Shown piece after piece: positions 27,879-37,946 of a stretch of 64,000 nt of DNA; positions within the stretch are counted from its first letter, which is position 1; every line of letters starts with the position of its first letter. The notes beneath the pieces are model-generated. The model saw only the letters and a list, made by a program, of their open reading frames with translations, was not told where the DNA came from and ran no database searches. The stretch is from Mucilaginibacter segetis (GTDB lineage: Bacteria > Bacteroidota > Bacteroidia > Sphingobacteriales > Sphingobacteriaceae), in contig NZ_JAEHFW010000002.1 of assembly GCF_016522075.1 (NCBI RefSeq), forward strand, positions 682,001 through 746,000, read 5' to 3'. The position numbers and the translations under genes are program-made.

Positions 27879-28151
27879 TTATTTTAACTGACTGATGTTC
27901 TCAAAAAATGCAGATTGAAGGTCGAGAAGGGTTTTAACATTCATTTTTTCGCCATAGGTATCAAAACACAAAAATTTAGCCTTATTTGGATCGTTATTTT
28001 TTGATCTTTCAATAAAATTAAATGTTTCAAAGAAATAATGATTTGTAGTGATCTTGTTTTTGAAATTTGTTTGTGATGCATTAAGCCTAAAGCCAATTGC
28101 ATCAATCCATTTATGCACCTTTGAGTGCAATGATTTACTCAGATTATCCAT
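27879..28151 (-). CDS. Hypothetical protein (90 aa)
   Basis: A 90-residue basic protein, predicted alpha/beta, without signal peptide or membrane segment. It contains one Cys and several aromatic residues ('NHYFFETFNFIERSKNND'). I recognise no family. Support for its being real is a proper terminator 9 bp past its stop and no competing frame. It is isolated and divergent from the collagen-like gene. Confidence 0.5.
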   Translation of the reverse strand: MDNLSKSLHSKVHKWIDAIGFRLNASQTNFKNKITTNHYFFETFNFIERSKNNDPNKAKFLCFDTYGEKMNVKTLLDLQSAFFENISQLK

Positions 28152-28355
28152 AGGTTAATATTTTTTAATGTTTAACGAAATCAAATTAAAAATGTTTAAC
28201 CCTTTTGTTAAGTATTTTTAACAATTGTGAATAGCCGATGTTAAAAACCGCATCTGGAAATAAATAAAACAATTAAGATAATTATTTTCAGGAAAAAGGC
28301 ATTTATGAAACCAAATTGCCGGATATCCGTAAAACAAATCCTTATTGATCTCAGT

Positions 28356-29087
28356 ATGAAAATAAAATCTTTACTTTCTTTTTTAATAATAGCTACTATA
28401 AGCCTGAATGCCTGCACTAAAACAGGTGCTCCGGGCCCCCAAGGTCCTCAGGGCGTTCAGGGGGAAAAAGGTGATGCCGGCGCAACCGGTGCTACAGGTG
28501 CAACTGGGCCCCAGGGTCCGCAAGGAGCAACCGGAGCTACTGGCGCAACCGGTGCTACTGGAGCCACGGGTGCTACAGGCGCCACAGGTCCGCAGGGTCC
28601 GGCTGGTCCAACCGGTGCCACAGGAGCCACGGGCGCACAAGGCCCGGCTGGCGCTACGGGAGCTACCGGTGCTACTGGAGCCACAGGAGCTCAAGGCCCT
28701 GAAGGCCCACAAGGACCTGCAGGAAGTGCTAATGTGCAAAGTTTCGTATTAACAAACCAAAGTGTTTATTTAACGGGTTACACAACATTTAATATACCTG
28801 CAATTACACAGGATATAGTTGATAAGGGACTGGTGTTGATATATTTTAGAGCTTCTGGTAATACCGGTTATTTTGCTTTGCCATTTAGCGAGGATGGGCA
28901 AACTATCAATTTATCATCATACGGCGTAGGGTATGTTAATATTAAAGCTAATTTTAATGCTTCGGGTTTAGACTTTAGGATAGTGGTGATACCCGGATCA
29001 TCGCTTACCAATTTATCTATGACTACTCCTAATCTTAATTTTAAAAACTACGCCCAGGTAGCTGCTGCATTACAGTTAAAAAATTAA
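28356..29087 (+). CDS. Collagen-like repeat lipoprotein
   Basis: 243 residues from ATG 28356, which gives a proper lipoprotein signal ('[17 protein letters not shown]', acylated Cys). An earlier ATG at 28305 would add a non-signal stretch. About 100 residues of uninterrupted Gly-X-Y follow, dominated by GAT and GPQ triplets. A ~115-residue C-terminal globular domain completes it. Trimeric collagen-like stalks on the bacterial surface are the usual interpretation. The repeat DNA is GC-rich against the surroundings and produces long spurious frames on both strands. Confidence 0.88.
   Translation: MKIKSLLSFLIIATISLNACTKTGAPGPQGPQGVQGEKGDAGATGATGATGPQGPQGATGATGATGATGATGATGATGPQGPAGPTGATGATGAQGPAGATGATGATGATGAQGPEGPQGPAGSANVQSFVLTNQSVYLTGYTTFNIPAITQDIVDKGLVLIYFRASGNTGYFALPFSEDGQTINLSSYGVGYVNIKANFNASGLDFRIVVIPGSSLTNLSMTTPNLNFKNYAQVAAALQLKN
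28425..28730 (+). repeat. Gly-X-Y coding repeat tract
   Basis: About 34 nine-base units encoding Gly-Ala-Thr, Gly-Pro-Gln and Gly-Pro-Ala. Synonymous codons vary (ggt/gga/ggc, act/acc/aca), so selection on the protein rather than recent slippage explains much of the tract. It could still expand or contract by recombination. Confidence 0.8.
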
Positions 29088-29112
29088 ATATTATTCGTGA
29101 TAATTTATATAT

Positions 29113-29140
29113 GACCCTCGCAAAAAGCGGGGGTTTTTAT
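29113..29140 (+). terminator. Terminator after the collagen-like gene
   Basis: Stem CCCTCGC/GCGGGGG (one G-U pair), AAAAA loop and a TTTTT tail, 26 bp past the stop. Confidence 0.75.
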
Positions 29141-29284
29141 TTGACGTGTAACAATTATATTGAATTGTGCCAATAATATGTAACAATAATATGATTATTA
29201 AATATATAAAATATTTAAAATGAACATTTGCAAACTATTTGTGTCTATTGTGAAATATTAACTTTTGCGTGCCTTTAAAATAAC

Positions 29285-32200
29285 ATGAAATATATCTATT
29301 TAATTGTAACCCTTATCTGTTTTAGTGTGCTGCGATCAAATGCACAGGCTACGCGTGAAGTGCGTGGAACCATAATAGATTCAACTAAATTAACGCTTCC
29401 TGGTAGCAATATAAAACTTACCTCTGAAAAAGGGGACAGCGTAATTGCGATTGCAGATGCTAATGGAAAGTTTGCCTTTCCGGAGGTGAAAGGTAAGAAT
29501 TTAACACTCGCTATAACGTCCATCGGTTATCAGGCAGTTAAAAAACATTTTAACTTAGACAATAATAATAATGCGGTAGTGCTTCCGCCAATAATATTAC
29601 AGTCGGAAACTAAGCAATTAAATGAGGTGACCATTGTTGGTGTTAACCCTGTTGTTTTTAAAGAAGACACGGTTCAGTATAGTGTTGGTGCTTATAAAGT
29701 AAGAGAAAATGCTCCTATTGAGGATGTGCTCAAAAAAGTTCCCGGCATTGATGTAGCTAAAGATGGTACCATCACCGCCGAAGGTAAACAGGTAACAAAA
29801 GTTCGCGTTAACGGAAAGGATTTTTTTGGAGGGGATGTGCAAAGCGCCACCAAAAATCTACCTGCTGATGTTATTGAAAACATTCAGGTTATTGATGATT
29901 ATGGAGATCAGGCTAATTTAAGTGGTGTAAAAACCGGCGAACCTAATAAAATATTAAACTTTACAATACGTAAAGATAAAAACTACGGTTATTTTGGCCA
30001 GGCAACAGCCGGAGACGGGCAAGATGCTTTACCGAAAAATCCGGGTGTTACTAACGATAATCGCTATATAGGATTATTGAACTTTTTTAAGTTTAAAGGA
30101 GATCAACAAATATCCGTTTTAGGAAGTATTAATAATACAAACGTAAACACTTTCAGCTTTGGCACACCAACCGGTGGCGGCGGTGGTTTTGGCGGCGGTC
30201 GTGGTGGCCGTGGTAACGCATTACGGGGTGGTGGTAGCTCTACCACTAATGCCAATGGAATTACTGATGCCCGTTCAATTGGTATTAACTTCCGGGATCA
30301 GTGGGGCAAAACGGTGTCTGTTTATGGTAGCTATAGTTTTAACGATAATACTGTTAATACCAATTCATCAACCTTACAAACTAACAATTTTCAAACACCA
30401 AGTGTTAGTAATCAGATAAGTAATGAAACTGATAAGCCACAAAACCATAGGTTTAATTTTAATGTGGAATGGAAGCCAGATACAGTAAATTATTTAAAAG
30501 TTACACCTACATTCTCTTATTCAGGTAATGATGTGGTTAGTTTTGATAATGTAACTTCAACCCGTGGTGGAGTTACCAATTTAGCTTATACATCAAATTC
30601 AATCAGTAATAGCTCTGCCCCTAATTTTGGCTTTACCGGTTTGTACAATCACCGTTTTAATAGCCATGGGCGTAATTTGAGTATTGATTTCAACGCAAAT
30701 TCATCTAAAAACTCGCAATATGATAATCCTATTTATGACTATACCGTTGGTTCGGGTACTGCTCCAATGAACCAGGTTATAAACACAGATAATCGTACAA
30801 ATAGTTATGGTGCTAATTTATCGTATCTGGAGCCGTTGAGTAAGGTTTCGTTCCTGGAATTTAATTATGCCTATAACCATTCTTATACAAGCAGTAATAA
30901 AGAAACAGATACTTTATATACTGCAGACAGATATCATAAATATGATTTGTTAAGTAATAATTACGATTATACTTTTACTACTAACCGTATAGGCCTTAAT
31001 TATAAATATGTAGAGAAAAAAGTTAATTACACTTTAGGTATTGGAGTTCAACCTGCTACCCTTTCCGGAAAATCAGACAAAACCAGCATCCCAACAAAAA
31101 TTAACACATTTAATGTAATACCAACTGCTCGTTTCGATTATACAGTTTCAAGAAGCCAGTCATTACGTTTTAGCTATAACGGAAGCAGCAATCAGCCTTC
31201 ATTTGACCAACTACAACCTGTTACTGATTTTTCTAACGCGTTATATCCGGTGCAAGGTAATCCAAACTTAAATCCTGAATTTACTAATAGATTTTCGTTA
31301 AGGTATAACAACTTCAGCTTCCAAACAGGAAACATATTTTTCAGCAATTTATCTTATACCAGCACAAATGATAAAATTGTAGCCAGTACTATTACCTATC
31401 CGGTTAAATTTACTCAAGCGGTGTTAGCGGCCAATCCTTCACTTAAAAATTTGCAAAATACCAATCTTACACAATACTTAAATACAAGCGGCTATTATCA
31501 GGCATCGGCATTTGTGGTTTATTCAAAGCCATGGTCTGAGCGTAAATACACCTTAATACTTAATGGTAATGTAAACTATACAAACAATATCGGTTTTTCC
31601 GGATCTGTTGATAGTAATAATGTCGCCTCAGCAATCGAGAAAAATATTGCAAAAACATTTACTGTTTCACCAGGCGTCCGTTTCAGAGTTAACATTAACG
31701 ACATAATAGATGCAGAAGCAAATACTAGTTATTCAATAAACAAAACTTCAAATTCATTAAATACACCTCTTTACAGCGCAAATACCAATATACGAACACT
31801 AAATATAGGTTTGAATGGAAAGAACTATTTTTGGAAAGACTGGACTTTAAGTTATGATTATACGAAATCTTTAAATTACGGATATGATCCAAGTATAGGT
31901 GTAAAAAATCCTAATCTGTTAAATGCGTATGTGGAACGCAGGTTTTTAAAGGATCATAGAGGTACTTTACGTTTTGCAATGAATGATATCTTTAATGAGA
32001 ATACAGGGTTTTCAACCACAACTAACGGCAGTATAGTAACTCAAAGTAACGTAAACAGATTGGGCCGCTATTTCTTACTTACATTTACATTACGTTTGCA
32101 AAAATTCTCCGGTAAATCTACTGCTCCGCCTGATGCCGGCAGAGGATTCAGGGGTCCTGGCGGTGGTGGAAGACGGCCCGGCGGGGATAGTGATATGTAA
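29285..32200 (+). CDS. Outer membrane beta-barrel protein, TonB-receptor-like
   Basis: 971 residues. A signal peptide is followed by a carboxypeptidase-regulatory-like domain (about 22-105) and a plug-like segment ('ENAPIEDVLKKVPGIDV', 'VTKVRVNGKDFFGGD'). A very long barrel region follows, with a Gly/Arg-rich loop near 290-315 and a Gly/Arg/Pro-rich C-terminal tail ending 'GRRPGGDSDM'. This is the outer-membrane-beta-barrel family related to TonB receptors. The tail is unlike a normal receptor, which ends in an aromatic residue. No SusD-like partner is adjacent and the ligand is unknown. Confidence 0.85.
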   Translation: MKYIYLIVTLICFSVLRSNAQATREVRGTIIDSTKLTLPGSNIKLTSEKGDSVIAIADANGKFAFPEVKGKNLTLAITSIGYQAVKKHFNLDNNNNAVVLPPIILQSETKQLNEVTIVGVNPVVFKEDTVQYSVGAYKVRENAPIEDVLKKVPGIDVAKDGTITAEGKQVTKVRVNGKDFFGGDVQSATKNLPADVIENIQVIDDYGDQANLSGVKTGEPNKILNFTIRKDKNYGYFGQATAGDGQDALPKNPGVTNDNRYIGLLNFFKFKGDQQISVLGSINNTNVNTFSFGTPTGGGGGFGGGRGGRGNALRGGGSSTTNANGITDARSIGINFRDQWGKTVSVYGSYSFNDNTVNTNSSTLQTNNFQTPSVSNQISNETDKPQNHRFNFNVEWKPDTVNYLKVTPTFSYSGNDVVSFDNVTSTRGGVTNLAYTSNSISNSSAPNFGFTGLYNHRFNSHGRNLSIDFNANSSKNSQYDNPIYDYTVGSGTAPMNQVINTDNRTNSYGANLSYLEPLSKVSFLEFNYAYNHSYTSSNKETDTLYTADRYHKYDLLSNNYDYTFTTNRIGLNYKYVEKKVNYTLGIGVQPATLSGKSDKTSIPTKINTFNVIPTARFDYTVSRSQSLRFSYNGSSNQPSFDQLQPVTDFSNALYPVQGNPNLNPEFTNRFSLRYNNFSFQTGNIFFSNLSYTSTNDKIVASTITYPVKFTQAVLAANPSLKNLQNTNLTQYLNTSGYYQASAFVVYSKPWSERKYTLILNGNVNYTNNIGFSGSVDSNNVASAIEKNIAKTFTVSPGVRFRVNINDIIDAEANTSYSINKTSNSLNTPLYSANTNIRTLNIGLNGKNYFWKDWTLSYDYTKSLNYGYDPSIGVKNPNLLNAYVERRFLKDHRGTLRFAMNDIFNENTGFSTTTNGSIVTQSNVNRLGRYFLLTFTLRLQKFSGKSTAPPDAGRGFRGPGGGGRRPGGDSDM

Positions 32201-32235
32201 AAAGAATGCCGCTCAATTGAGCGGCATTCTTTTTA
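32199..32235. terminator. Bidirectional terminator
   Basis: Stem AAAAGAATGCCGCTC / GAGCGGCATTCTTTT around AATT. It is shared by the convergent barrel and receiver genes and overlaps both stop codons. Confidence 0.85.
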
Positions 32236-32607
32236 ACTTTTTATTAAAACGCTGTTCACTACCTTTTCCAACTCTTCCAGATCAAAAGGTTTGGCAAGAT
32301 GTGTTTCTGCACCCGCATGCTGGGCGAGTAATTGTATGTCACTGTTTGCTGAAAAGTAAACAACAGGTATATTTTTTAAGCTTTCATTTTTTTTCAGGGT
32401 TTGTGTAGCAATTATACCCCCAGATTCTGGTATCCAGTTATCCATTAAAATTACATCCGGCATAATCCCTGATACTTTCTCAAGTATATTGGTGCAATCA
32501 GTAAAGGTGTAAACATCCCAACCCTGCTCTTCTAAAATATAACTACAGATGGATAAAATATCTTCATCATCATCAAAAATTATAATTTTATGGTTATCGT
32601 TATTCAT
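32233..32607 (-). CDS. Single-domain response regulator
   Basis: 124 residues, a CheY-like receiver only: acidic cluster D12-D14, phospho-acceptor D56 ('VILMDNWIPESGG') and 'LAKPFDLEELEK' with the conserved Lys-Pro. There is no output domain. It sits 1.1 kb from the divergent hybrid sensor kinase at 33699, but no evidence links the two. Confidence 0.88.
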   Translation of the reverse strand: MNNDNHKIIIFDDDEDILSICSYILEEQGWDVYTFTDCTNILEKVSGIMPDVILMDNWIPESGGIIATQTLKKNESLKNIPVVYFSANSDIQLLAQHAGAETHLAKPFDLEELEKVVNSVLIKS

Positions 32608-32721
32608 GTATGTATAGAGGTGTGAAGCTAAATATAAGTTTTAAATTAAGCAAATAATTTAATTAGTACGTTAACCATGTCATGCAGGTTTTAATATTAT
32701 CCTTTTTTACATAAACTATAT

Positions 32722-32760
32722 TGAAAAATAGAAAAGGCAGCTTCATAAGCCGCCTTTATT
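32722..32760 (-). terminator. Terminator of the 229-residue lipoprotein gene
   Basis: On the minus strand a 9-bp stem (AAAGGCGGC / GCTGCCTTT, one mismatch) with a 7-nt loop is followed by TTCTATTTTTC. It lies 24 bp past the stop. Confidence 0.6.
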
Positions 32761-32783
32761 AAAAAGAATAAGTATTCTATAGA

Positions 32784-33473
32784 TTAATAAGTTGTCATGT
32801 TATACATTTCAATTTGCTGGCCGGAATTTCCAGAGCCACCATACCAGTGATTGGTTCCAACGAAGTAAAAGAAATGATTCCAATAGCTGCCGCTGTTATT
32901 GGTAAGGGTAAATTTATATGCACCATCAACATAAAAATCAACCTGATGTACATTGTTTGAACGCGCCTGACATTTAAAGGTGTGATAACCATTATCACCA
33001 ACAGATATTACCTGGGTAATATATTGACCGCCACCCTGAAGATAACCTTTAAGTGCATTATCATTAAGAGTTTTAACAAAACCCATCTCATTACCGTTCC
33101 ATTGCGAAACATTATCTGCTAAAAATACGGCTTGTTCGCTTGCTGAACTATAAGCGCTTGTGCCACCTTTAAAACAACCGTTGAACTGTAGTCCGGTAGC
33201 ATTTTGACCGTTATTTTGTTGGGCAGCATCTATATCGGTTCCGCAATTTCCTACCGGAATACATATTCCGTTTGTTCCTGAAATATTGTAGGGATTCCCA
33301 TTACAAGTTGACCATAGGTTAAATGCGCTCTGTGGTACCGCGGCACGCGGTATGGTCGCATCGTTTTTAGCAGTGGTAGCATCTGTACTTGCTACATCTT
33401 TTTTACAACTCACATACAATACAGCGGATACAGTCATTACTGCCAACAGCAATAAGTTAATTTTCTTTTTCAT
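32784..33473 (-). CDS. Lipoprotein of unknown function
   Basis: 229 residues with a lipoprotein signal ('VMTVSAVLYVSCKKD'). The mature protein is rich in Gly/Asn/Ser/Tyr, with several Cys ('WSTCNGNPYN', 'CIPVGNCGTD', 'FNGCFKGG') that may form disulfides. Its second half, with 'YHTFKCQARSNNVHQVDFYV' and a Gly/Asn-rich aromatic C terminus, suggests a beta-sandwich of carbohydrate-binding type; that is inference only. It is divergent from the hybrid sensor gene, sharing a 225-bp intergenic region, so it may be a target of that regulator. Confidence 0.65.
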   Translation of the reverse strand: MKKKINLLLLAVMTVSAVLYVSCKKDVASTDATTAKNDATIPRAAVPQSAFNLWSTCNGNPYNISGTNGICIPVGNCGTDIDAAQQNNGQNATGLQFNGCFKGGTSAYSSASEQAVFLADNVSQWNGNEMGFVKTLNDNALKGYLQGGGQYITQVISVGDNGYHTFKCQARSNNVHQVDFYVDGAYKFTLTNNSGSYWNHFFYFVGTNHWYGGSGNSGQQIEMYNMTTY

Positions 33474-33698
33474 GGTTTTAATAATTTTTGGTTAGTTAAT
33501 TTTTATACTACAAAAATGTAAGAGTTGTTGAAAGTTGCCTTATGCAATAGTCCTGATTGCTTGTAAAATAGTACAGGTTTAACTAAATGGTTAAGAACTG
33601 ATACTATTTTAACCAATTCATGTTAAATATTGCTTTTATAAAACCTATCGCATAAATAACCAGTACAAAGATTAACCAATATTATAAACCTGTATTAT

Positions 33699-36600
33699 AT
33701 GCTTAAAAAGTATTTATATATTTTTTGCATTGTAATTGCTCCTTACGCAGTATTTGCTCAAATAGATAATTATAATATATATAATTATTCAACGGACAAC
33801 GGATTGCCTACAAATGATTACCAATACATTTATCAGGACTCTTTTGGTTTTTTGTGGCTGGCATCATATGATGGACTTTTTAGGTGGGATGGTAATACAT
33901 TTAAAAAATATTATCACGATGAAAAAGACCCACATAGTCTGGATCATAATATAGTATATTCAATATTTGAGGATAGCCAAAGGCACTTATGGATAGGCAC
34001 CATAGGCGGTTTAAATCTTTATAATAGACCGGCTGATAATTTTATAAAGTGCGATATAAGGCTGCCCGGTGAAAATATTCCGGTGAATGCCATAGTTGAG
34101 GATTCGAAAAGACAATTATGGTTAGGTACGTCTAACGGATTATGCTGTTATAATCATAACGATCGGCTACACACCTGGTATAGTGAAAAAAATAGCGAAG
34201 ACGTAATATTTTGTTTAGCTATTGATAAAAAGGATAACATATGGGCCGGAACATTTAACGGAATTACCAGGAGATTCTCGCCGACAAGCAAAAACTTTAA
34301 AACAGTAAATGTCCATGCAGAATCAAATCGTACTACAGCTAATAAAGTAAAAAGCCTGCTTGTTGATCATGAAGGTAGAGTTTGGATTGGCACATCCGAA
34401 AATGGTATTGATGTTTTAAGCGCACAGGGCAATTTTATAAATCATTATGATATCAGCGGTAGTAAAAGTTCATCTATACAAAGTAGCATTAATTGCATGT
34501 ATGAGGATAAAAATCATACTATTTGGATAGGGGCTGGTCGTGAGCATGTTTATTATATAAATAAGAATATATCAGTTCCCAAAGTTTTAAATAACACGAT
34601 ATTAAATTATAATCAAAATCGGTTTTTAGGGGTAACATCTATTACTGAAGACAGTTTCGGGAATCTTTGGTTTGCTACGGCAGGTAACGGGTTGTTTTAT
34701 ACCAATCATAATAAAAACATCTTCGGAAATTATTTACAGGATCCGGATGTTGTAAAAAGAATTGGCTCTAACATGGTAACCAGTTTTTACGAGGATGTAA
34801 GGGGCGTTATATGGATTGGTACCAATGGCGGAGGATTATTAAAATTTGACCCTGATAATAAAAAAACAGTAAGCTATAACACAGTAAACAGCAGCATAAG
34901 CAGCAATGCGGTAAACGATATAAAAGGTGATAAATATGGAAATTTATGGTTGGCCACATGGGGTGGAGGTATTATAAAATTTGATCCCGCAAGCCAATCC
35001 TTCAAAATATATAAACATGATGATGCCAACAAAAATTCCATTATATATAATGACGCTAAAGCAATATTACCCGATGATAGCTTATTGTGGATAGGTACCC
35101 ATGGGCAGGGAGTTGCAGTTTACAATCAAGTAACACACAAATTTATTGATTATCGTAATAATCATAGTATTCCGTTTAAACTTGGCGAACCAGCCTGGAT
35201 AAATCATTTATTTAAAGATTCAAAGAAGCGACTTTGGATAGGCACCTATAGCGGGCTGTATATGTTTGACGGAGCCAGACTCGTTCACTTTCAGCACACT
35301 TTACAGAATAATACCATAAGCGGTAATTCGGTGAACATGGTAACAGAAGATTCCGCCGGTAATATATGGGTGGTTAGCGAATCGGGCGGACTTGACAAGT
35401 ACAATGAAAAACAAAAAAACTTCACACGTTGTACAGCGGCATATGGCCTCCCTTTAACTATGAAGGGCATCATTGCCGATAAAAATAATACGTTATGGAT
35501 AAGTTCAAACGAAGGGCTTATATTTTTAGATCCCCTGAACCATAATGTTAAAAGGTATGGCGAGGCTGAAGGGCTACAGGGGAACACTTTTTTCCACAAG
35601 GCTGTATTGCGGACACGAAACGGGAGGCTTTATTTTGGAGGGCCAAAAGGTTTTAACGTGTTTAATCCCGACAGTTTAAAACCTATAAAAATTCCATCTT
35701 ATTTTTATTTCACCGATTTATATATTTATAATGAAGTACAGTTGGCAAGGGTAAAAGATTCTCCGTTGACTAATGTTTTGGCCTTTACTGATGAGATTAA
35801 ACTTAAACCAGATCAGTCTTTCTTTTCTATTGAATTTTCAGCAATTAATTTATATGCGTCTTCTAAAGTAAAATATGCATACAAGTTGGAGGGGCTACAT
35901 GACCAATGGATAAACCTAAATAATGAGCGTAAGGTATCTTTTACAAATCTTGACCCCGGGCATTACACTCTGCAAATAAGATATACTAATGGAAATGGTA
36001 AATGGTTAATAGCGGGCAAAAAATTAACAATTATTATTTTACCGCCATGGTGGCAAACATGGTGGTTCAGATTACTGTTAGTTATTTCATTTACGGGAGT
36101 AATAATAACAATCTTTTATCTGCGCATATCAAGCATAAAAAAGCGCAACCATACTTTAAAAACAGAAGTGGAGAAGCGGACGCACGAGCTGAGCGAGGCA
36201 AATATGCTTTTGACAGATCGTAATGAAAAGATTAAACATCAAAAGGAAATATTAGAAGACTTTAACGCTGAATTGCTAAAAAAATCCAGGCAAATACTTG
36301 ATCAGCAAAAGCATATTTATGCTCAAAAAATCACTCTTGAAGATACGGTAACAGAGCTTAGTAAATTGAATACTGCTAAAGATCACTTTTTTTCGATACT
36401 TGCTCACGATCTGAAAAATCCTATTTCGGCTATTACCGGATTAAGCGACTTTTTAAAAAACAACATTCAAAAACTTAAGGCAACAGACACTCATACTTAT
36501 TTGAATAGCATTCATAAATCGTCTAATGCGATATACGATCTTTTAATAAACCTGCTCAATTGGTCACGAACACAATCAAAAAATATAGATCATGTGGCTG

Positions 36601-37946
36601 TTGAAGTAAATGTTAAGGAGCTGGTGTGTAAAAACGCAGCACTATTAGAACAGCAATTCAATAACAAACATATAAAGTTAAATATAAGTATCGACTCACA
36701 TCACAGGATATATGCCGACCTTAATATGTTTGATACGGTAATAAGGAATTTAATGAGTAACAGTATAAAGTTCACTGATTTTAATGGCGAAGTAAGTTTA
36801 AGCACTGTTAGGGAAAATGAAAGCATAGTTTTATGCGTCGCAGACAATGGTGTCGGTATGAATGCCGAACAGGTAAAAGGATTATTTAAAATTGATAAGT
36901 CGAACACATCAAAAGGAACAGCAGGTGAAAAAGGAACAGGTTTGGGTTTAGTGGTATCGCAACAGTTTATAAATATTAATGGCGGAAGCATGCGGGTGGA
37001 AAGCATAGCAGGTACCGGCTCGAAGTTCTTTGTAACTTTGCCGGAATTTTACCGGTCATTTGACAAAAGTGCGGTGTCAAATAGAGATGCTGTAGTACCC
37101 AAGATACGTCCTCAATTGGATTATTGGGAGAATTTATCCGAAGATAAATTGATAAACTTTAAAGGGCAACGTATACTCATCATTGATGACAATAAAGAGT
37201 TAAGAATATACTTAAGACTTTTGCTCGCTGATGTTTTTGAAGTTCATGAAGCGGAAAATGGCAGCGGTGGATTATTATTAGCCACCCAAATACAGCCGGC
37301 AGTTATTATAACTGACCTGATGATGCCGGTAATGGATGGTATTGAGTTTTGTACTGAATTAAAAAGTGATAATAACATATGTCATATACCTGTTGTGTTG
37401 CTTACCAGTCAGGCAGAGGAAAATACCCAGTTAAACGTATACGAGGCCGGGGCTGATGTTTACCTTTCCAAGCCTGTAAAAAAGGAATTGCTGATACAGG
37501 TCATACTAAATGTTATACAATCGCGTGAAAGAATAAGCCATGTATTAAGAGAACATTTATTGGACAGGCAGCCACTACCGAGTTGTTCAAATCTTAACAA
37601 GCTTGACCAGGATTTTTTACAGAAGTTGATAAAAGTGATACTAGTTAATCTTGCTGACCCTGAAGTCGACGCAAGGTTTATAAGTGAAAAAATGGCAATA
37701 AGTCGTACCGTGTTGTATGCAAAAGTGAAAACACTTACTAACCAAAGCGTTCATGAACTTATTAAAACTATACGGCTAAAAAAGAGCCTTGTTTATTTAT
37801 TGGAGGGTAATTTAACCATTAGCCAAGTGGCTTATGAAGTGGGTTTTAACAGCCATTCCTATTTCGATAAATGTTTTATCAAACAATATGGCATGGGCCC
37901 CAAGGAGTACGTCAACAAAAGGAAACCAGCCACACAAGCACACTAA
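33699..37946 (+). CDS. Hybrid two-component system protein (sensor propeller-kinase-receiver-AraC)
   Basis: 1415 residues. A signal peptide is followed by 14-odd two-component propeller repeats ('LWIGT..GLxxY' type) over about 25-690, a Y_Y_Y domain (about 695-780) and one membrane helix (about 788-808). A coiled coil leads to HisKA with His903 ('SILAHDLKNPISAI'), then HATPase ('NLMSNSIKFTD', 'GEKGTGLGLVV'). A receiver with Asp1206 ('VIITDLMMPVMDG') and a C-terminal AraC helix-turn-helix ('AYEVGFNSHSYFDKCF') complete it. Such one-protein systems sense glycan fragments in the periplasm and activate nearby polysaccharide loci. No SusC/SusD pair or glycoside hydrolase lies nearby, so it is an orphan here. 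Confidence 0.93.
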   Translation: MLKKYLYIFCIVIAPYAVFAQIDNYNIYNYSTDNGLPTNDYQYIYQDSFGFLWLASYDGLFRWDGNTFKKYYHDEKDPHSLDHNIVYSIFEDSQRHLWIGTIGGLNLYNRPADNFIKCDIRLPGENIPVNAIVEDSKRQLWLGTSNGLCCYNHNDRLHTWYSEKNSEDVIFCLAIDKKDNIWAGTFNGITRRFSPTSKNFKTVNVHAESNRTTANKVKSLLVDHEGRVWIGTSENGIDVLSAQGNFINHYDISGSKSSSIQSSINCMYEDKNHTIWIGAGREHVYYINKNISVPKVLNNTILNYNQNRFLGVTSITEDSFGNLWFATAGNGLFYTNHNKNIFGNYLQDPDVVKRIGSNMVTSFYEDVRGVIWIGTNGGGLLKFDPDNKKTVSYNTVNSSISSNAVNDIKGDKYGNLWLATWGGGIIKFDPASQSFKIYKHDDANKNSIIYNDAKAILPDDSLLWIGTHGQGVAVYNQVTHKFIDYRNNHSIPFKLGEPAWINHLFKDSKKRLWIGTYSGLYMFDGARLVHFQHTLQNNTISGNSVNMVTEDSAGNIWVVSESGGLDKYNEKQKNFTRCTAAYGLPLTMKGIIADKNNTLWISSNEGLIFLDPLNHNVKRYGEAEGLQGNTFFHKAVLRTRNGRLYFGGPKGFNVFNPDSLKPIKIPSYFYFTDLYIYNEVQLARVKDSPLTNVLAFTDEIKLKPDQSFFSIEFSAINLYASSKVKYAYKLEGLHDQWINLNNERKVSFTNLDPGHYTLQIRYTNGNGKWLIAGKKLTIIILPPWWQTWWFRLLLVISFTGVIITIFYLRISSIKKRNHTLKTEVEKRTHELSEANMLLTDRNEKIKHQKEILEDFNAELLKKSRQILDQQKHIYAQKITLEDTVTELSKLNTAKDHFFSILAHDLKNPISAITGLSDFLKNNIQKLKATDTHTYLNSIHKSSNAIYDLLINLLNWSRTQSKNIDHVAVEVNVKELVCKNAALLEQQFNNKHIKLNISIDSHHRIYADLNMFDTVIRNLMSNSIKFTDFNGEVSLSTVRENESIVLCVADNGVGMNAEQVKGLFKIDKSNTSKGTAGEKGTGLGLVVSQQFININGGSMRVESIAGTGSKFFVTLPEFYRSFDKSAVSNRDAVVPKIRPQLDYWENLSEDKLINFKGQRILIIDDNKELRIYLRLLLADVFEVHEAENGSGGLLLATQIQPAVIITDLMMPVMDGIEFCTELKSDNNICHIPVVLLTSQAEENTQLNVYEAGADVYLSKPVKKELLIQVILNVIQSRERISHVLREHLLDRQPLPSCSNLNKLDQDFLQKLIKVILVNLADPEVDARFISEKMAISRTVLYAKVKTLTNQSVHELIKTIRLKKSLVYLLEGNLTISQVAYEVGFNSHSYFDKCFIKQYGMGPKEYVNKRKPATQAH

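Noticed and set aside
28383-28752. Long frames on both strands through the collagen-like tract
   Set aside because: Tandem 9-base repeats keep all frames open; only the Gly-X-Y frame has a lipoprotein signal and a C-terminal domain.
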